From NCBI RefSeq assembly GCF_050947875.1, contig NC_134571.1:223830024-223894023 (forward strand): 64,000 nt of DNA, given 5' to 3'. Positions 13,097-28,577 of this stretch are shown here, one piece after another. The stretch's first letter is position 1; each line of letters opens with the position of its first letter. Position numbers and translations under genes: made by a program. This stretch comes from Dermacentor variabilis (Eukaryota; Arthropoda; Arachnida; Ixodida; Ixodidae). The notes under the pieces are model-generated. The model did no database searches and had not been told where the DNA came from. It saw nothing but the letters and a program-made list of their open reading frames with translations.

Positions 13097-15766
13097 TGCT
13101 GCTGGTATGATGCGGCGATCAGCACACCTGTTCAAGCAACAGAAGGCGGTTAGATGACATTGCATATGCTGTGCCGCCATGGCCACTGAAGCCATATGTT
13201 AACAGTTGCCCATTCATAGTGTCAGACGTGAATCCCGTCTCTTGCCGTTGGTCTCCTTGTCCGAGAGTAACGTTGATAGCATGGTCCAGTTGAATGCGAG
13301 TACGGTGCAAAGACGGTCGATGGCGCACTGGTTCCACGCATGCCGCGGGTATGATGCGGCGATCAGCACACCTGTTCAAGCAACAGAAGGCGGTTAGACG
13401 ACATTGCATATGCTGTGCCGCCATGGCCACTGAAGCCGTAGGTTAACAGTGGCCGATATATAGTGTCAGACGTGATTCCCGTCTCTTGCCGTTGGTCTCC
13501 TTGTCCGAGAGCAACGTTGGTAGCATGGCCCATTTGAATGGCAGTACGGTCCAAAGACGGTCCGACGGCGCACTGGTTCTACGCATGCTGCTGGTATGAT
13601 GCGGCGATCAGCACACCTGTTCAAGCAACAGAAGGCGGTTAGATGACATTGCATATGCTGTGCCGCCATGGCCACTGAAGCCATATGTTAACAGTTGCCC
13701 ATTCATAGTGTCAGACGTGAATCCCGTCTCTTGCCGTTGGTCTCCTTGTCCGAGAGTAACGTTGATAGCATGGTCCAGTTGAATGCGAGTACGGTGCAAA
13801 GACGGTCGATGGCGCACTGGTTCCACGCATGCCGCGGGTATGATGCGGCGATCAGCATCACCTGTTCAAGCAACAGAAGGCGGTTAGACAACATTGCGTA
13901 TGCTGTGCTGCCATGGCCAGTGAAGCCGTACGTTGACAGTGGCCGATTAATTGTGTCAGACGTCATTCCCGTCTCTTGCCGTTGGTCTCTGTGTCCGACA
14001 GTAACGCTGATAGCATGGTCCAGTTGAATGCCAGTACGGTGCAAAGACGGCCCGATGGCGCTCTGGTTCCACGCATGCCGCTGGTGTGATACGGCGATCA
14101 GCATCACCTGTTCAAGCAACAGAAGGCGGTTAGACGACATTGCATATGCTGTGCTGCCATGGCCACTCAAGCCGTACGTTGACAGTGGCCGATTAATAGT
14201 GTCACGCGTGATTCCCGTCCCTTGCCGTTGGTCTCCGTGTCCGAGAGTAACGGTGATAGCATGGTCCAGTTGAATGCTAGTACTGTGCAAAGACGGTCTG
14301 GTCCGATGGCGCACTGGTTTCACGGATGCAGCTGGTATCATGCAGCGATCAGCTTCACCTGTTCAAGCAACAGAAGGCGGTTAGACGACATTGCATATGC
14401 TGTGCCGCCATGGCCACTGAAGCCGTACGTTGACAGTGGCCGATTTATAGCGTCGGACGTGATTCCCGTCTCTTGTCGTTGCTCTCCGTGTCCGAGAGTA
14501 ACGTTGGTAGCATGGCCCATTTGAATGGCAGTACGGTCCAAAGACGGTCCGATGGCGCACTGATTCCACGCATGCCGCTGGTATGATGCGGCGGTCAGCA
14601 TCACCTGTTCAAGCAACAGAAGGCGGTTAGACGACATTGCATATCATGCTGTGCCGCCATGGCCACTGAAGCCGTACGCTGACAGTGGCGGATTTATATT
14701 GTCAGACTTGATTCCCGTCTCTTGCCGTTGCTCTCCGTGTCCGAGAGCAACGTTGGTAGCATGGCCCATTTGAATGGCAGCACGGTCCAAAGACGGTCCG
14801 ACGGCGCACTGGTTTTACGCATGCTGCTGGTATGATGCGGCGATCAGGACACCTGCTCAAGCAACAGAAGGCGGTTAGATGACATTGCATATGCTGTGCC
14901 GCCATGGCCACTGAAGCCATATGTTAACAGTTGCCCATTCATAGTGTCAGACGTGAATCCCGTCTCTTGCCGTTGGTCTCCTTGTCCGAGAGTAACGTTG
15001 ATACCATGGTCAAGTTGAATGCCGTTAAGGTCGAAAGACGGTCCGATGGCGCACTGGTTCCACGCATGCGGCTGGTATGATGCGGCGATCAGCATTACCT
15101 GTTCAAGCAACAGAAGGCGGTCAGATGACATTGCATATGCTGTGCCGCCATGGCCACTGAAGCCGTACGTACACAGTAGCCGATTTGTAGTGTCAGACGT
15201 GATTCCCCTTTCTTGCCGTTGGCCTCCGTGTCCGAGAGTAGCGTCGATAGCATGGTCCAGTTGAATGCCAGTTTCTGGTTTCACGGATGCAGCTGGTATG
15301 ATGCAGCGATCAGCTTCACCTGTTCAAGCAACAGAAGGCGGTTAGACGAGATTGCATATGCTGTGCCGCCATGGCCATGGAAGACGTACGTTGACAGTGG
15401 CCGATTTATAGTGTCAGACGTGATTCCCGTCTGTTGCCGTTGGTCTCTGTGTCCGAGATTAACGTTGATAGCATGGTCCAGTTTTATGCCAGAACGGTCC
15501 AAAGACGGTCCGACGGCGAACTGGTTCTACGCATGCCGCTAGTATGATGCGGCGGTCAGCATCACCTGTTCAAGCAACAGCAGGCGATTAGACGACATCG
15601 CATATGCTGTGCGGCCATGGTCACTGAAGCCATACGTTGTTAGTGGCCGATTTATTGTGTCAGACGTGATTCCCGTCTGTTGCCGTTGCTCTCCGTGTCC
15701 GAGAGCAACGCTGATAGCATGGTCCATTTGAATGCCAGTACAGTGCAAAGACGGTCCGATGGCGCA

Positions 15767-18700
15767 CTAGTTCCACGCATGCCGCTGGTATGATGCGGCG
15801 ATCAGCTTCACCTGTTCCAGCAACAGAAGGCGGTTAGACGACATTGCATATGCTGTGCCGCCATGGCCACGGAAGACGTACGTTGACAGTGGCCGATTTA
15901 TAGTGTCAGACGTGATTCCCGTCTCTTGCCGTTGGTCTCCGTGTCCGAGAGTAACGTTGGTAGCATGGTCCATTTGAATGCCAGTACGGTCCAAAGACGG
16001 TCCGACGGCGAACTGGTTCTACGCATGCCGCTAGTATAATGCGGCTGTCAGCATCACCTGTTCAAGCAACAGCAGGCGATTAGACGACATCGCATATGCT
16101 GTGCCGCCATGGTCACTGAAGCCATACGTTGTTAGTGGCCGATTTATTGTGTCAGACTTGATTCCCGTCTCTTGTCGTTGCTCTCCGTGTCCGAGAGTAA
16201 CGTTGGTAGCATGGCCCATTTGAATGGCAGTACGGTCCAAAGACGGTCAGACGGCGCACTGGTTCTACGCAAGCCGCTGGTATGATGCGGCGATCAGCAC
16301 ACCTGTTCAAGCAACAGAAGGCGGTTAGATGACATTGCATATGCTGTGCCGCCATGGCCACTGAAGCCGTAGGTTAACAGTGGCCGATATATAGTGTCAG
16401 ACGTGATTCCCGTCTCTTGCCGTTGGTCTCCCTTGCCGAGATTAACGTTGATAGCATGGCCCAGTTGAATGCCAGTGCGGTGCAAAGACGGTCCGATGGC
16501 GCACTGGTTCCACGCATGCTGCTGGTATGATGCGGCGATCAGCACACGTGTTCAAGCAACAGAAGGCGGTTAGATGACATTGCATATGCTGTGCCGCCAT
16601 GGCCACTGAAGCCATATGTTAACAGTTGCCTATACATAGTGTCAGACGTGAATCCGGACTCTTGCCGTTGGTCTGCTTGTCCGATAGTAACGTTGATAGC
16701 ATGGTCCAGTTGAATGCCGTTAAGGTCGAAAGACAGTCCGAAGGCGCACTGGTTCCACGCATGCGGCTGGTATGATGCGGCGATCAGCATCACCTGTTCA
16801 AGCAACAGAAGGCGGTCAGATGACATTGCATATGCTGTGCCGCCATGGCCACTGAAGCCGTACGTTGACAGTGGCCGATTTATAGTGTCAGACGTGATTC
16901 CCCTTTCTTGCCGTTGGTCTCCGTGTCCGAGAGTAGCGTCGATAGCATGGTCCAGTTGAATGCCAGTTTCTGGTTTCACGGATGCAGCTGGTATGATGCA
17001 GCGATCAGCTTCACCTGCTCAAGCAACAGAAGGCTGTTAGACGAGATTGCATATGCTGTGCCGCCATGCCCATGGAAGACGTACGTTGACAGTGGCCGAT
17101 TTATAGTGTCAGACGTGATTCCCGTCTCTTGCCGTTGGTCTCCGTGTCCGAGAGTAACGTTGGTAGCATGGTCCATTTGAATGCCAGTACGGTCCAAAGA
17201 CGGTCCGACGGCGAACTGGTTCTTCGCATGCCGCTAGTATGATGCGGCGGTCAGCATCACCTGTTCAAGCAACAGCAGGCGATTAGACGACATCGCATAT
17301 GCTGTGCCGCCATGGTCACTGAAGCCATACGTTGTTAGTGGCCGATTTATTGTGTCCGACGTGATTCCCGTCTGTTGCCGTTGGTCTCCGTGTCCGAGAG
17401 CAACGCTGATAGCATGGTCCATTTGAATGCCAGTACGGTGCAAAGACGGTCCGATGGCGCACTAGTTCCACGCATGCCGCTGGTATGATGCGGCGATCAG
17501 CTTCACCTGTTCAAGCAACAGAAGGCGGTTAGACGACATTGCATATGCTGCACCGCCATGGCCAGTGACGCCGTACGTTGACAGTGGCCGATTAATTGTG
17601 TCAGACGTCATTTCCGTCTCTTGCCGTTGGTCTCTGTGTCCGACAGTAACGCTGATATCATGGTCCGGTTGAGTGCCAGTACCGTGCGAATACGGCCCGA
17701 TGGCGCACTGGTTCCACGCAAGCCGCTGGTATGATACGGCGATCAGCATCACCTGTTCAAGCAACAGAAGGCGGTTAGACGACATTGCATATGCTGTGCT
17801 GCCATGGCCACTCAAGCCGTACGTTGACAGTGGCCGATTAATAGAGTCACACGTGATTCCCGTCTGTTGCCGTTGCTCTCCGTGTCCGAGAGCAACGCTG
17901 ATAGCATGGTCCATTTGAATGCCAGTACGGTGCAAAGACGGTCCGATGGCGCACTAGTTCCACGCATGCCGCTGGTATGATGCGGCGATCAGCTTCACCT
18001 GTTCCAGCAACAGAAGGCGGTTAGACGACATTGCATATGCTGTGCCGCCATGGCCACGGAAGACGTACGTTGACAGTGGCCGATTGATAGTGTCAGACGT
18101 GATTCCCGTCTCTTGCCGTTGGTCTCCGTGTCCGAGAGTAACGTTGGTAGCATGGTCCATTTGAATGCCAGTACGGTCCAAAGACGGTCCGACGGCGAAC
18201 TGGTTCTACGCATGCCGCTAGTATAATGCGGCTGTCAGCATCACCTGTTCAAGCAACAGCAGGCGATTAGACGACATCGCATATGCTGTGCCGCCATGGT
18301 CACTGAAGCCATACGTTGTTAGTGGCCGATTTATTGTGTCAGACTTGATTCCCGTCTCTTGTCGTTGCTCTCCGTGTCCGAGAGTAACGTTGGTAGCATG
18401 GCCCATTTGAATGGCAGTACGGTCCAAAGACGGTCAGACAGCGCACTGGTTCTACGCAAGCCGCTGGTATGATGCGGCGATCAGCACACCTGTTCAAGCA
18501 ACAGAAGGCGGTTAGATGACATTGCATATGCTGTGCCGCCATGGCCACTGAAGCCGTAGGTTAACAGTGGCCGATATATAGTGTCAGACGTGATTCCCGT
18601 CTCTTGCCGTTGGTCTCCCTTGCCGAGATTAACGTTGATAGCATGGCCCAGTTGAATGCCAGTGCGGTGCAAAGACGGTCCGATGGCGCACTGGTTCCAC

Positions 18701-20140
18701 GCATGCTGCTGGTATGATGCGGCGATCAGCACACCTGTTCAAGCAACAGAAGGCGGTTAGATGACATTGCATATGCTGTGCCGCCATGGCCACTGAAGCC
18801 ATATGTTAACAGTTGCCTATACATAGTGTCAGACGTGAATCCGGTCTCTTGCCGTTGGTCTCCTTGTCCGATAGTAACGTTGATAGCATGGTCCAGTTGA
18901 ATGCCGTTAAGGTCGAAAGACGGTCCGATGGCGCACTGGTTCCACGCATGCGGCTGGTATGATGCGGCGATCAGCATCACCTCTTCAAGCAACAGAAGGC
19001 GGTCAGATGACATTGCATATGCTGTGCCGCCATGGCCACTGAAGCCGTACGTTGACAGTGGCCGATTTATAGTGTCAGACGTGATTCCCCTTTCTTGCCG
19101 TTGGTCTCCGTGTCCGAGAGTAGCGTCGATAGCATGGTCCAGTTGAATGACAGTTTCTGGTTTCACGGATGCAGCTGGTATGATGCAGCGATCAGCTTCA
19201 CCTGTTCAAGCAACAGAAGGCTGTTAGACGAGATTGCATATGCTGTGCCGCCATGCCCATGGAAGACGTACGTTGACAGTGGCCGATTTATAGTGTCAGA
19301 CGTGATTCCCGTCTCTTGCCGTTGGTCTCCGTGTCCGAGAGTAACGTTGGTAGCATGGTGCATTTGAATGCCAGTACGGTCCAAAGACGGTCCGACGGCG
19401 AACTGGTTCTACGCATGCCGCTAGTATGATGCGGCGGTCAGCATCACCTGTTCAAGCAACAGCAGGCGATTAGACGACATCGCATATGCTGTGCCGCCAT
19501 GGTCGCTGAAGCCATACGTTGTTAGTGGCCGATTTATTGTGTCAGACGTGATTCCCGTCTGTTGCCGTTGGTCTCCGTGTCCGAGAGCAACGCTGATAGC
19601 ATGGTCCATTTGAATGCCAGTACGGTGCAAAGACGGTCCGATGGCGCACTAGTTCCACGCATGCCGCTGGTATGATGCGGCGATCAGCTTCACCTGTTCA
19701 AGCAACAGAAGGCGGTTAGACGACATTGCATATGCTGTGCCGCCATGGCCAGTGACGCCGTACGTTGACAGTGGCCGATTAATTGTGTCAGACGTCATTT
19801 CCGTCTCTTGCCGTTGGTCTCTGTGTCCGACAGTAACGCTGATATCATGGTCCGGTTGAGTGCCAGTACCGTGCGAAGACGGCCCGATGGCGCACTGGTT
19901 CCACGCAAGCCGCTGGTATGATACGGCGATCAGCATCACCTGTTCAAGCAACAGAAGGCGGTTAGACGACATTGCATATGCTGTGCTGCCATGGCCACTC
20001 AAGCCGTACGTTGACAGTGGCCGATTAATAGAGTCACACGTGATTCCCGTCTGTTGCCGTTGCTCTCCGTGTCCGAGAGCAACGCTGATAGCATGGTCCA
20101 TTTGAATGCCAGTACGGTGCAAAGACGGTCCGATGGCGCA
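15767..20140. repeat. Two copies of a 2,187-bp higher-order repeat
   Basis: Nine consecutive units at 15,767-17,953 are repeated at 17,954-20,140 with a constant offset of 2,187 bp. The copies differ by only occasional substitutions, for example CATTTGAATGCC preceded by GGTCC in one copy and GGTGC in the other. Immediately after, about 20,150-20,620 copies 19,170-19,640 at an offset of 984 bp, or four units. This low divergence against the larger divergence between neighbouring units is the signature of recent block duplication. Confidence 0.85.
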
Positions 20141-22164
20141 CTAGTTCCACGGATGCAGCTGGTATGATGCAGCGATCAGCTTCACCTGTTCAAGCAACAG
20201 AAGGCTGTTAGACGAGATTGCATATGCTGTGCCGCCATGCCCATGGAAGACGTACGTTGACAGTGGCCGATTTATAGTGTCAGACGTGATTCCCGTCTCT
20301 TGCCGTTGGTCTCCGTGTCCGAGAGTAACGTTGGTAGCATGGTGCATTTGAATGCCAGTACGGTCCAAAGACGGTCCGACGGCGAACTGGTTCTACGCAT
20401 GCCGCTAGTATGATGCGGCGGTCAGCATCACCTGTTCAAGCAACAGCAGGCGATTAGACGACATCGCATATGCTGTGCCGCCATGGTCGCTGAAGCCATA
20501 CGTTGTTAGTGGCCGATTTATTGTGTCAGACGTGATTCCCGTCTGTTGCCGTTGGTCTCCGTGTCCGAGAGCAACGCTGATAGCATGGTCCATTTGAATG
20601 CCAGTACGGTGCAAAGACGGTCCGATGGCGCACTGGTTCCACGCAAGCCGCTGGTATGATACGGCGATCAGCATCACCTGTTCAAGCAACAGAAGGCGGT
20701 TAGACGACAATGCATATGCTGTGCTGCCATGGCGACTGAAGCCGTACGTTGACAGTGGCCGATTTATTGTGTCGGACGTGATCCCCGTCTCTTGCTGGTG
20801 GTCGCCGTGTCCGAGAGTAACGTTGATAGCGTGGTCCAGTTGAATGCCAGTATGGTGCAAAGACGGTCCGATGGCGCACTGGTTTCACGGATGCATCTGG
20901 TATCATGCAGCGATCTGCTTCACCTGTTCAAGCAACAGAAGGCGGTTAGACGACATTGCATATGCAGGGCCGCCATGGCCACTGAAGCCGTACGCTGCCA
21001 GTGGCCGATTTATATTGTCAGAGTTGATTCCCGTCTCTTCCCGTTGCTCTCCGTGTCCGAGAGTAACGTTGGTAGCATGGCCCATTTGAATGGCAGTACG
21101 GTCCAAAGACGGTCCGACGGCGCACTGGTTCTACGCTTGCCGCTGGTATGATGCGGCGATCAGCACACCTGTTCAAGCAACAGAGGGCGGTTAGATGACA
21201 TTGCATATGCTGTGCCGCTATGGCCACTGAAGCCATATGTTAACAGTGGCCCATTCATAGTGTCAGCAGTGAATCCCGTCTCTTGCCGTTGGTCTCCTTG
21301 TGCGAGAGTAACGTTGATAGCATGGTCCAGTTGAATGCCGTTAAGGTCGAAAGACGGTCCGATTTCGCACTGGTTCCACGCATGCGGCTGGTATGATGCG
21401 GCGATCAGCATCATCTGTTCAAGCAACAGAAGGCGGTCAGCTGACATTGCATATGCTGTGCCGCCATGGCCACTGAAGCGGTACGTTGACAGTGGCCGAT
21501 TTATAGTGTCAGACGTGATTCCCCTTTCTTGCCGTTGGTCTCCGTGTCCGAGAGTAGCGTCGATAGCATGGTCCAGTTGAATGCCAGTACTCTGCAAAGG
21601 CGGTCCGATGGCGCACTGGTTTCACGGATGCAGCTGGTATGATGCAGCGATCAGCTTCACCTTTCAAGCAACAGAAGGCGGTTAGACGACATTGCATATG
21701 CTGTGCCGCCATGGCCACGGAAGACGTACGTTGACAGTGGCCGATTTATAGTGTCACACGTGATTGCCGTCTCTTGCCGTTGGTCTCCGTGTCCGAGAGT
21801 AACGTTGATAGCACGGTCCAGTTGAATGCCAGTACGGTGCAAAGACGGTCCGATGGCGCACTGGTTCCACGCATGCCGCTGGTATGATGCGGAGATCAGC
21901 ATCACCTGTTCAAGGAAGAGAAGGCGGTTAGACGACATTGCATATGCTGTGCCGCCATGGCCACTTATTCCGTACGTTAACAGTGGCCGATTTATAGTGT
22001 CAGACGTGATTCCCGACACTTGCCGTTGGTCTCCGTATCCGAGAGTAACGTTGATAGTATGGTGCAGTTGAATGCCAGTACGGTGCAAAGACGGTCCGAT
22101 GGCGCACTGGTTCCACGCATGCCGCTGGTTTGATGCGGCGATCAGCATCACCTGATCAAGTAAC

Positions 22165-25100
22165 AGAAGGCGGTTAGACGACATTGCATATGCTGTGCCG
22201 CCATGGCCACTGAAGCCGAACGTTGAGAGTGGCCGATTTATAGTGTCAGACGTGATTCCAGTCTCTTGCCGTTGGTCTCCGTGTCCGAGAGTAACGTTGA
22301 TAGCATGGTCAAATTGAATGCCAGTACGGTGCAAAGACGGTCCGATGGCGCACTAGTTCCACGCATGCCGCTGGTATGATGTGGCGATCAGCATGACCTG
22401 TTCAAGCAACAGAAGGCGGTTAGACGACATTGCATATGCTGTGCCGCCATGGCCTCTGAAGCCGAACGTTGACAGTGTCCGATTTATAGTGTCAGACGTG
22501 ATTCCCGTCTCTTCCCGTTGGTCTCCGTGTCCGAGAGTAACGTTGATAGCATGGTCCAATTGAATGCCAGTACGGTGCACAGTCGGTCAGATGGCGCACT
22601 AGTTCCACGCATGCCGCTGGTATGATGCGGCGATCAGCATCGCCAGTTCAAGCAACAGAAGGCGGTTAGACGACATTGCATATGCTGTGCCGCAATGGCC
22701 ACTGAAGCCGTACGTTGAGAGTGGCCGATTTATAGTGTCGGACGGGATTCCCGTCTCTTGCCGTTGCTCTCCGTGTCCGAGAGTAATGTTGGTAGCATGG
22801 TCCATTTGAATGCCAGTACCGTCCAAAGACGGTCCGACGGCGCACTGGTTCTACGCATGCCGCTAGTATGATGCGGCGGTCAGCATCACCTGTTCAAGCA
22901 AGAGCAGGCGGTTAGACGACATCGCATATGCTGTGCCGCCATGGTCACTGAAGCCATACGTTGTTAGTGGCCGATTTATTGTGTCAGACGTGATTCCCGT
23001 CTGTTGCCGTTGCTCTGCGTGTCCGAGAGCAACGCTGATAGCATGGTCCATTTGAATGCCAGTACGGTGCAAAGACGGCCCGATGGCGCACTGGTTCCAC
23101 GCATGCCGCTGGTATGATACGGCGATCAGCATCACCTGTTCAAGCAACAGAAGGCGGTTAGACGACATTGCATATGCTGTGCTGCCATGGCCACTGAAGC
23201 CGTACGTTGACAGTGGCCGATTAATAGTGTCACACGTGATTCCCGTCCCTTGCCGTTGGTCTCCGTGTCCGAGAGTAACGTTGATAGCATGGTCCAGTTG
23301 AATGCCAGTACTGTGCAAAGACGGTCCGGTCCGATGGCGCACTGGTTTCACGGATGCAGCTGGGATCATGCAGCGATCAGCTTCACCTGTTCAAGCAACA
23401 GAAGGCGGTTAGACGACATTGCATATGCTGGGCCACCATGGCCACTGAAGCCGTACGCTGACAGTGGCCGATTTATATTGTCAGACTTGATTCCCGTCTC
23501 TTCCCGTTGCTCTCTGAGTCCGAGAGTAACGTTGGTAGCATGGCCCATTTGAATGGCAGTACGGTCCAAAGACGGTCCGACGGCGCACTGGTTCTACGCT
23601 TGCCGCTGGTATGATGCGGCGATCAGCACATCTGGTCAAGCAACAGAGGGTGGTTAGATGACATTGCATATGCTGTGCCGCCATGGCCACTGAAGCCATA
23701 TGTTAACAGTGGCCCATTCATAGTGTCAGACGTGAATCCCGTCTCTTGCCGTTGGTCTCCTTGTGCGAGAGTAACGTTGATAGCATGGTCCAGTTGAATG
23801 ACGTTAAGGTCGAAAGACGGTCCGATGGCACACTGGTTCCACGCATGCGGCTGGTATGATGCGGCGATCAGCATCACCTGTTCAAGCAACAGAAGGCGGT
23901 CAGATGACATTGCATATGCTGTGCCGCCATGGCCACTGAAGCGGTACGTTGACAGTGGCAGATTTATAGTGTCAGACGTGATTCCCCTTTCTTGCCGTTG
24001 GTCTCCGTGTCCGAGAGTAGCGTCGATAGCATGGTCCAGTTGAATGCCAGTACTCTGCAAAGACGGTCCGATGGCGATTTGGTTTCACGGATGCAGCTGG
24101 TATGATGCAGCGATCAGCTTCACCTTTCAAGCAACAGAAGGCGGTTAGACGACATTGCATATGCTGTGCCGCCATGGCCACGGAAGACGTACGTTGACAG
24201 TGGCCGATTTATAGTGTCACACGTGATTGCCGTCCTTGCCGTTGGTCTCCGTGTCCGAGAGTAACGTTGATAGCACGGTCCAGTTGAATGCCAGTACGGT
24301 GCAAAGACGGTGCGATGGCGCACTGGCTCCACGCATGCCGCTGGTATGATGCGGCGGGCAGCATCATCTGTTCAAGCAACAGAAGGCGGTTAGACGACAT
24401 TGCATATGCTTTGCCGCCATGGCCAATGAAGCCGCACGTTGACAGTGGCCGATTTATATTGTCAGAATTGATTCCCGTCTCTTCTCGTTGCTCTCCGTGT
24501 CCGAGAGTAACGTTGGTAGCATGGCCCATTTGAATGGCAGTACGGTCCAAAGACGGTCAGACGGCGCACTGGTTCTACGCATGCCGCTGGCATGATGCGG
24601 CGATCAGCACACCTGTTCAAGCAACAGAAGGCGGTTAGATGACATTGCATATGCTGTGCCGCCATGGCCACTGAAGCCGTAGGTTAACAGTGGCCGATTT
24701 ATAGTATCAGACGTGATTCCCGTCTCTTGGCGTTGGTCTCCTTGTCCGAGAGTAACGTTGATAGCATGGTCCAGTTGAATGCCAGTACGGTGCAAAGACG
24801 GTCCGATGGCGCACTGGTTCCACGCATGCCGCTGGTATGATACGGCGATCAGCATCACCTGTTGAAGCAACAGAAGGCGGTTAGACGACAGTGCATATGC
24901 TGTGCCGCCATGGCCAGTGACGCCGTACGTTGACAGTGGCCGATTAATTGTGTCAGACGTCATTTCCGTCTCTTGCCGTTGGTCTCTGTGTCCGACAGTA
25001 ACGCTGATATCATTGTCCGGTTGAATGCCAGTACGGTGCAAAGACGGCCCGATGGCGCACTGGTTCCACGCATGCCGCTGGTATGATACGGCGATCAGCA

Positions 25101-28100
25101 TCACCTGTTCAAGCAACAGAAGGCGGTTAGACGACATTGCATATGCTGTGCTGCCATGGCCACTCAAGCCGTACGTTGACAGTGGCAGATTAATAGTGTC
25201 ACACGTGATTCCCGTCCCTTGCCGTTGGTCTCCGTGTCCGAGAGTAACGTTGATAGCATGGTCCAGTTGAATGCCAGTACTGTGCAAAGACGGTCCGGTC
25301 CGATGGCGCACTGGTTTCACGGATGCAGCTGGTATCATGCAGCGATCAGCTTCACCTGTTCAAGCAACAGAAGGCGGTTAGACGACATTGCATATGCTGT
25401 GCCGCCATGGCCACTGAAGCCGAACGTTGAGAGTGGCCGATTTATAGTGTCAGACGTGATTCCAGTCTCTTGCCGTTGGTCTCCGTGTCCGAGAGTAACG
25501 TTGATAGCATGGTCAAATTGAATGCCAGTACGGTGCAAAGACGGTCCGATGGCGCACTAGTTCCACGCATGCCGCTGGTATGATGTGGCGATCAGCATGA
25601 CCTGTTCAAGCAACAGAAGGCGGTTAGACGACATTGCATATGCTGTGCCGCCATGGCCTCTGAAGCCGAACGTTGACAGTGTCCGATTTATAGTGTCAGA
25701 CGTGATTCCCGTCTCTTCCCGTTGGTCTCCGTGTCCGAGAGTAACGTTTATAGCATGGTCCAATTGAATGCCAGTACGGTGCACAGTCGGTCAGATGGCG
25801 CACTAGTTCCACGCATGCCGCTGGTATGATGCGGCGATCAGCATCGCCAGTTCAAGCAACAGAAGGCGGTTAGACGACATTGCATATGCTGTGCCGCAAT
25901 GGCCACTGAAGCCGTACGTTGAGAGTGGCCGATTTATAGTGTCGGACGGGATTCCCGTCTCTTGCCGTTGCTCTCCGTGTCCGAGAGTAATGTTGGTAGC
26001 ATGGTCCATTTGAATGCCAGTACCGTCCAAAGACGGTCCGACGGCGCACTGGTTCTACGCATGCCGCTAGTATGATGCGGCGGTCAGCATCACCTGTTCA
26101 AGCAACAGCAGGCGGTTAGACGACATCGCATATGCTGTGCCGCCATGGTCACTGAAGCCATACGTTGTTAGTGGCCGATTTATTGTGTCAGACGTGATTC
26201 CCGTCTGTTGCCGTTGCTCTGCCTGTCCCAGAGCAACGCTGATAGCATGGTCCATTTGAATGCCAGTACGGTGCAAAGACGGCCCGATGGCGCACTGGTT
26301 CCACGCATGCCGCTGGTATGATACGGCGATCAGCATCACCTGTTCAAGCAACAGAAGGCGGTTAGACGACATTGCATATGCTGTGCTGCCATGGCCACTG
26401 AAGCCGTACGTTGACAGTGGCCGATTAATAGTGTCACACGTGATTCCCGTCCCTTGCCGTTGGTCTCCGTGTCCGAGAGTAACGTTGATAGCATGGTCCA
26501 GTTGAATGCCAGTACTGTGCAAAGACGGTCCGGTCCGATGGCGCACTGGTTTCACGGATGCAGCTGGGATCATGCAGCGATCAGCTTCACCTGTTCAAGC
26601 AACAGAAGGCGGTTAGACGACATTGCATATGCTGGGCCACCATGGCCACTGAAGCCGTACGCTGACAGTGGCCGATTTATATTGTCAGACTTGATTCCCG
26701 TCTCTTCCCGTTGCTCTCTGAGTCCGAGAGTAACGTTGGTAGCATGGCCCATTTGAATGGCAGTACGGTCCAAAGACGGTCCGACGGCGCACTGGTTCTA
26801 CGCTTGCCGCTGGTATGATGCGGCGATCAGCACATCTGGTCAAGCAACAGAGGGTGGTTAGATGACATTGCATATGCTGTGCCGCCATGGCCACTGAAGC
26901 CATATGTTAACAGTGGCCCATTCATAGTGTCAGACGTGAATCCCGTCTCTTGCCGTTGGTCTCCTTGTGCGAGAGTAACGTTGATAGCATGGTCCAGTTG
27001 AATGACGTTAAGGTCGAAAGACGGTCCGATGGCACACTGGTTCCACGCATGCGGCTGGTATGATGCGGCGATCAGCATCACCTGTTCAAGCAACAGAAGG
27101 CGGTCAGATGACATTGCATATGCTGTGCCGCCATGGCCACTGAAGCGGTACGTTGGCAGTGGCCGATTTATAGTGTCAGACGTGATTCCCCTTTCTTGCC
27201 GTTGGTCTCCGTGTCCCAGAGTAGCGTCGATAGCATGGTCCAGTTGAATGCCAGTACTCTGCAAAGACGGTCCGATGGCGATTTGGTTTCACGGATGCAG
27301 CTGGTATGATGCAGCGATCAGCTTCAACTTTCAAGCAACAGAAGGCGGTTAGACGACATTGCATATGCTGTGCCGCCATGGCCACGGAAGACGTACGTTG
27401 ACAGTGGCCGATTTATAGTGTCACACGTGATTGCCGTCCTTGCCGTTGGTCTCCGTGTCCGAGAGTAACGTTGATAGCACGGTCCAGTTGAATGCCAGTA
27501 CGGTGCAAAGACGGTCCGATGGCGCACTGGTTCCACGCATGCCGCTGGTATGGTGCGGCGGTCAGCATCATCTGTTCAAGCAACAGAAGGCGGTTAGACG
27601 ACATTGCATATGCTTTGCCGCCATGGCCAATGAAGCCGCACGTTGACAGTGGCCGATTTATATTGTCAGACTTGATTCCCGTCTCTTCTCGTTGCTCTCC
27701 GTGTCCGAGAGTAACGTTGGTAGCATGGTCCATTTGAATGGCAGTACGGTCCAAAGACGGTCAGACGGCGCACTGGTTCTACGCATGCCGCTGGCATGAT
27801 GCGGCGATCAGCACACCTGTTCAAGCAACAGAAGGCGGTTAGATGACATTGCATATGCTGTGCCGCCATGGCCACTGAAGCCGTAGGTTAACAGTGGCCG
27901 ATTTATAGTATCAGACGTGATTCCCGTCTCTTGGCGTTGGTCTCCTTGTCCGAGAGTAACGTTGATAGCATGGTCCAGTTGAATGCCAGTACGGTGCAAA
28001 GACGGTCCGATGGCGCACTGGTTCCACGCATGCCGCTGGTATGATACGGCGATCAGCATCACCTGTTGAAGCAACAGAAGGCGGTTAGACGACATTGCAT

Positions 28101-28577
28101 ATGCTGTGCCGCCATGGCCAGTGACGCCGTACGTTGACAGTGGCCGATTAATTGTGTCAGACGTCATTTCCGTCTCTTGCCGTTGGTCTCTGTGTCCGAC
28201 AGTAACGCTGATATCATTGTCCGGTTGAATGCCAGTACGGTGCAAAGACGGCCCGATGGCGCACTGGTTCCACGCATGCCGCTGGTATGATACGGCGATC
28301 AGCATCACCTGTTCAAGCAACAGAAGGCGGTTAGACGACATTGCATATGCTGTGCTGCCATGGCTACTCAAGCCGTACGTTGACAGTGGCAGATTAATAG
28401 TGTCACACGTGATTCCTGTCCCTTGCCGTTGGTCTCCGTGTCCGAGAGTAACGTTGATAGCATGGTCCAGTTGAATGCCAGTACTGTGCAAAGACGGTCC
28501 GGTCCGATGGCGCACTGGTTTCACGGATGCAGCTGGTATCATGCAGCGATCAGCTTCACCTGTTGAAGCAACAGAAG
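22165..28577. repeat. Two copies of a 3,204-bp higher-order repeat
   Basis: Thirteen units spanning about 22,165-25,370 recur at about 25,370-28,577 with a constant offset of 3,204 bp. Shared private variants include GTGCACAGTCGGTCAG, GCCGCAATGGCC and CAGCACATCTGGTCAAG. Only a few differences are seen, such as TCTGCGTGTCCGAG versus TCTGCCTGTCCCAG. Both junctions fall in the conserved TTCAAGCAACAGAAGG part of the unit, as expected for unequal crossing-over between paralogous units. Confidence 0.87.
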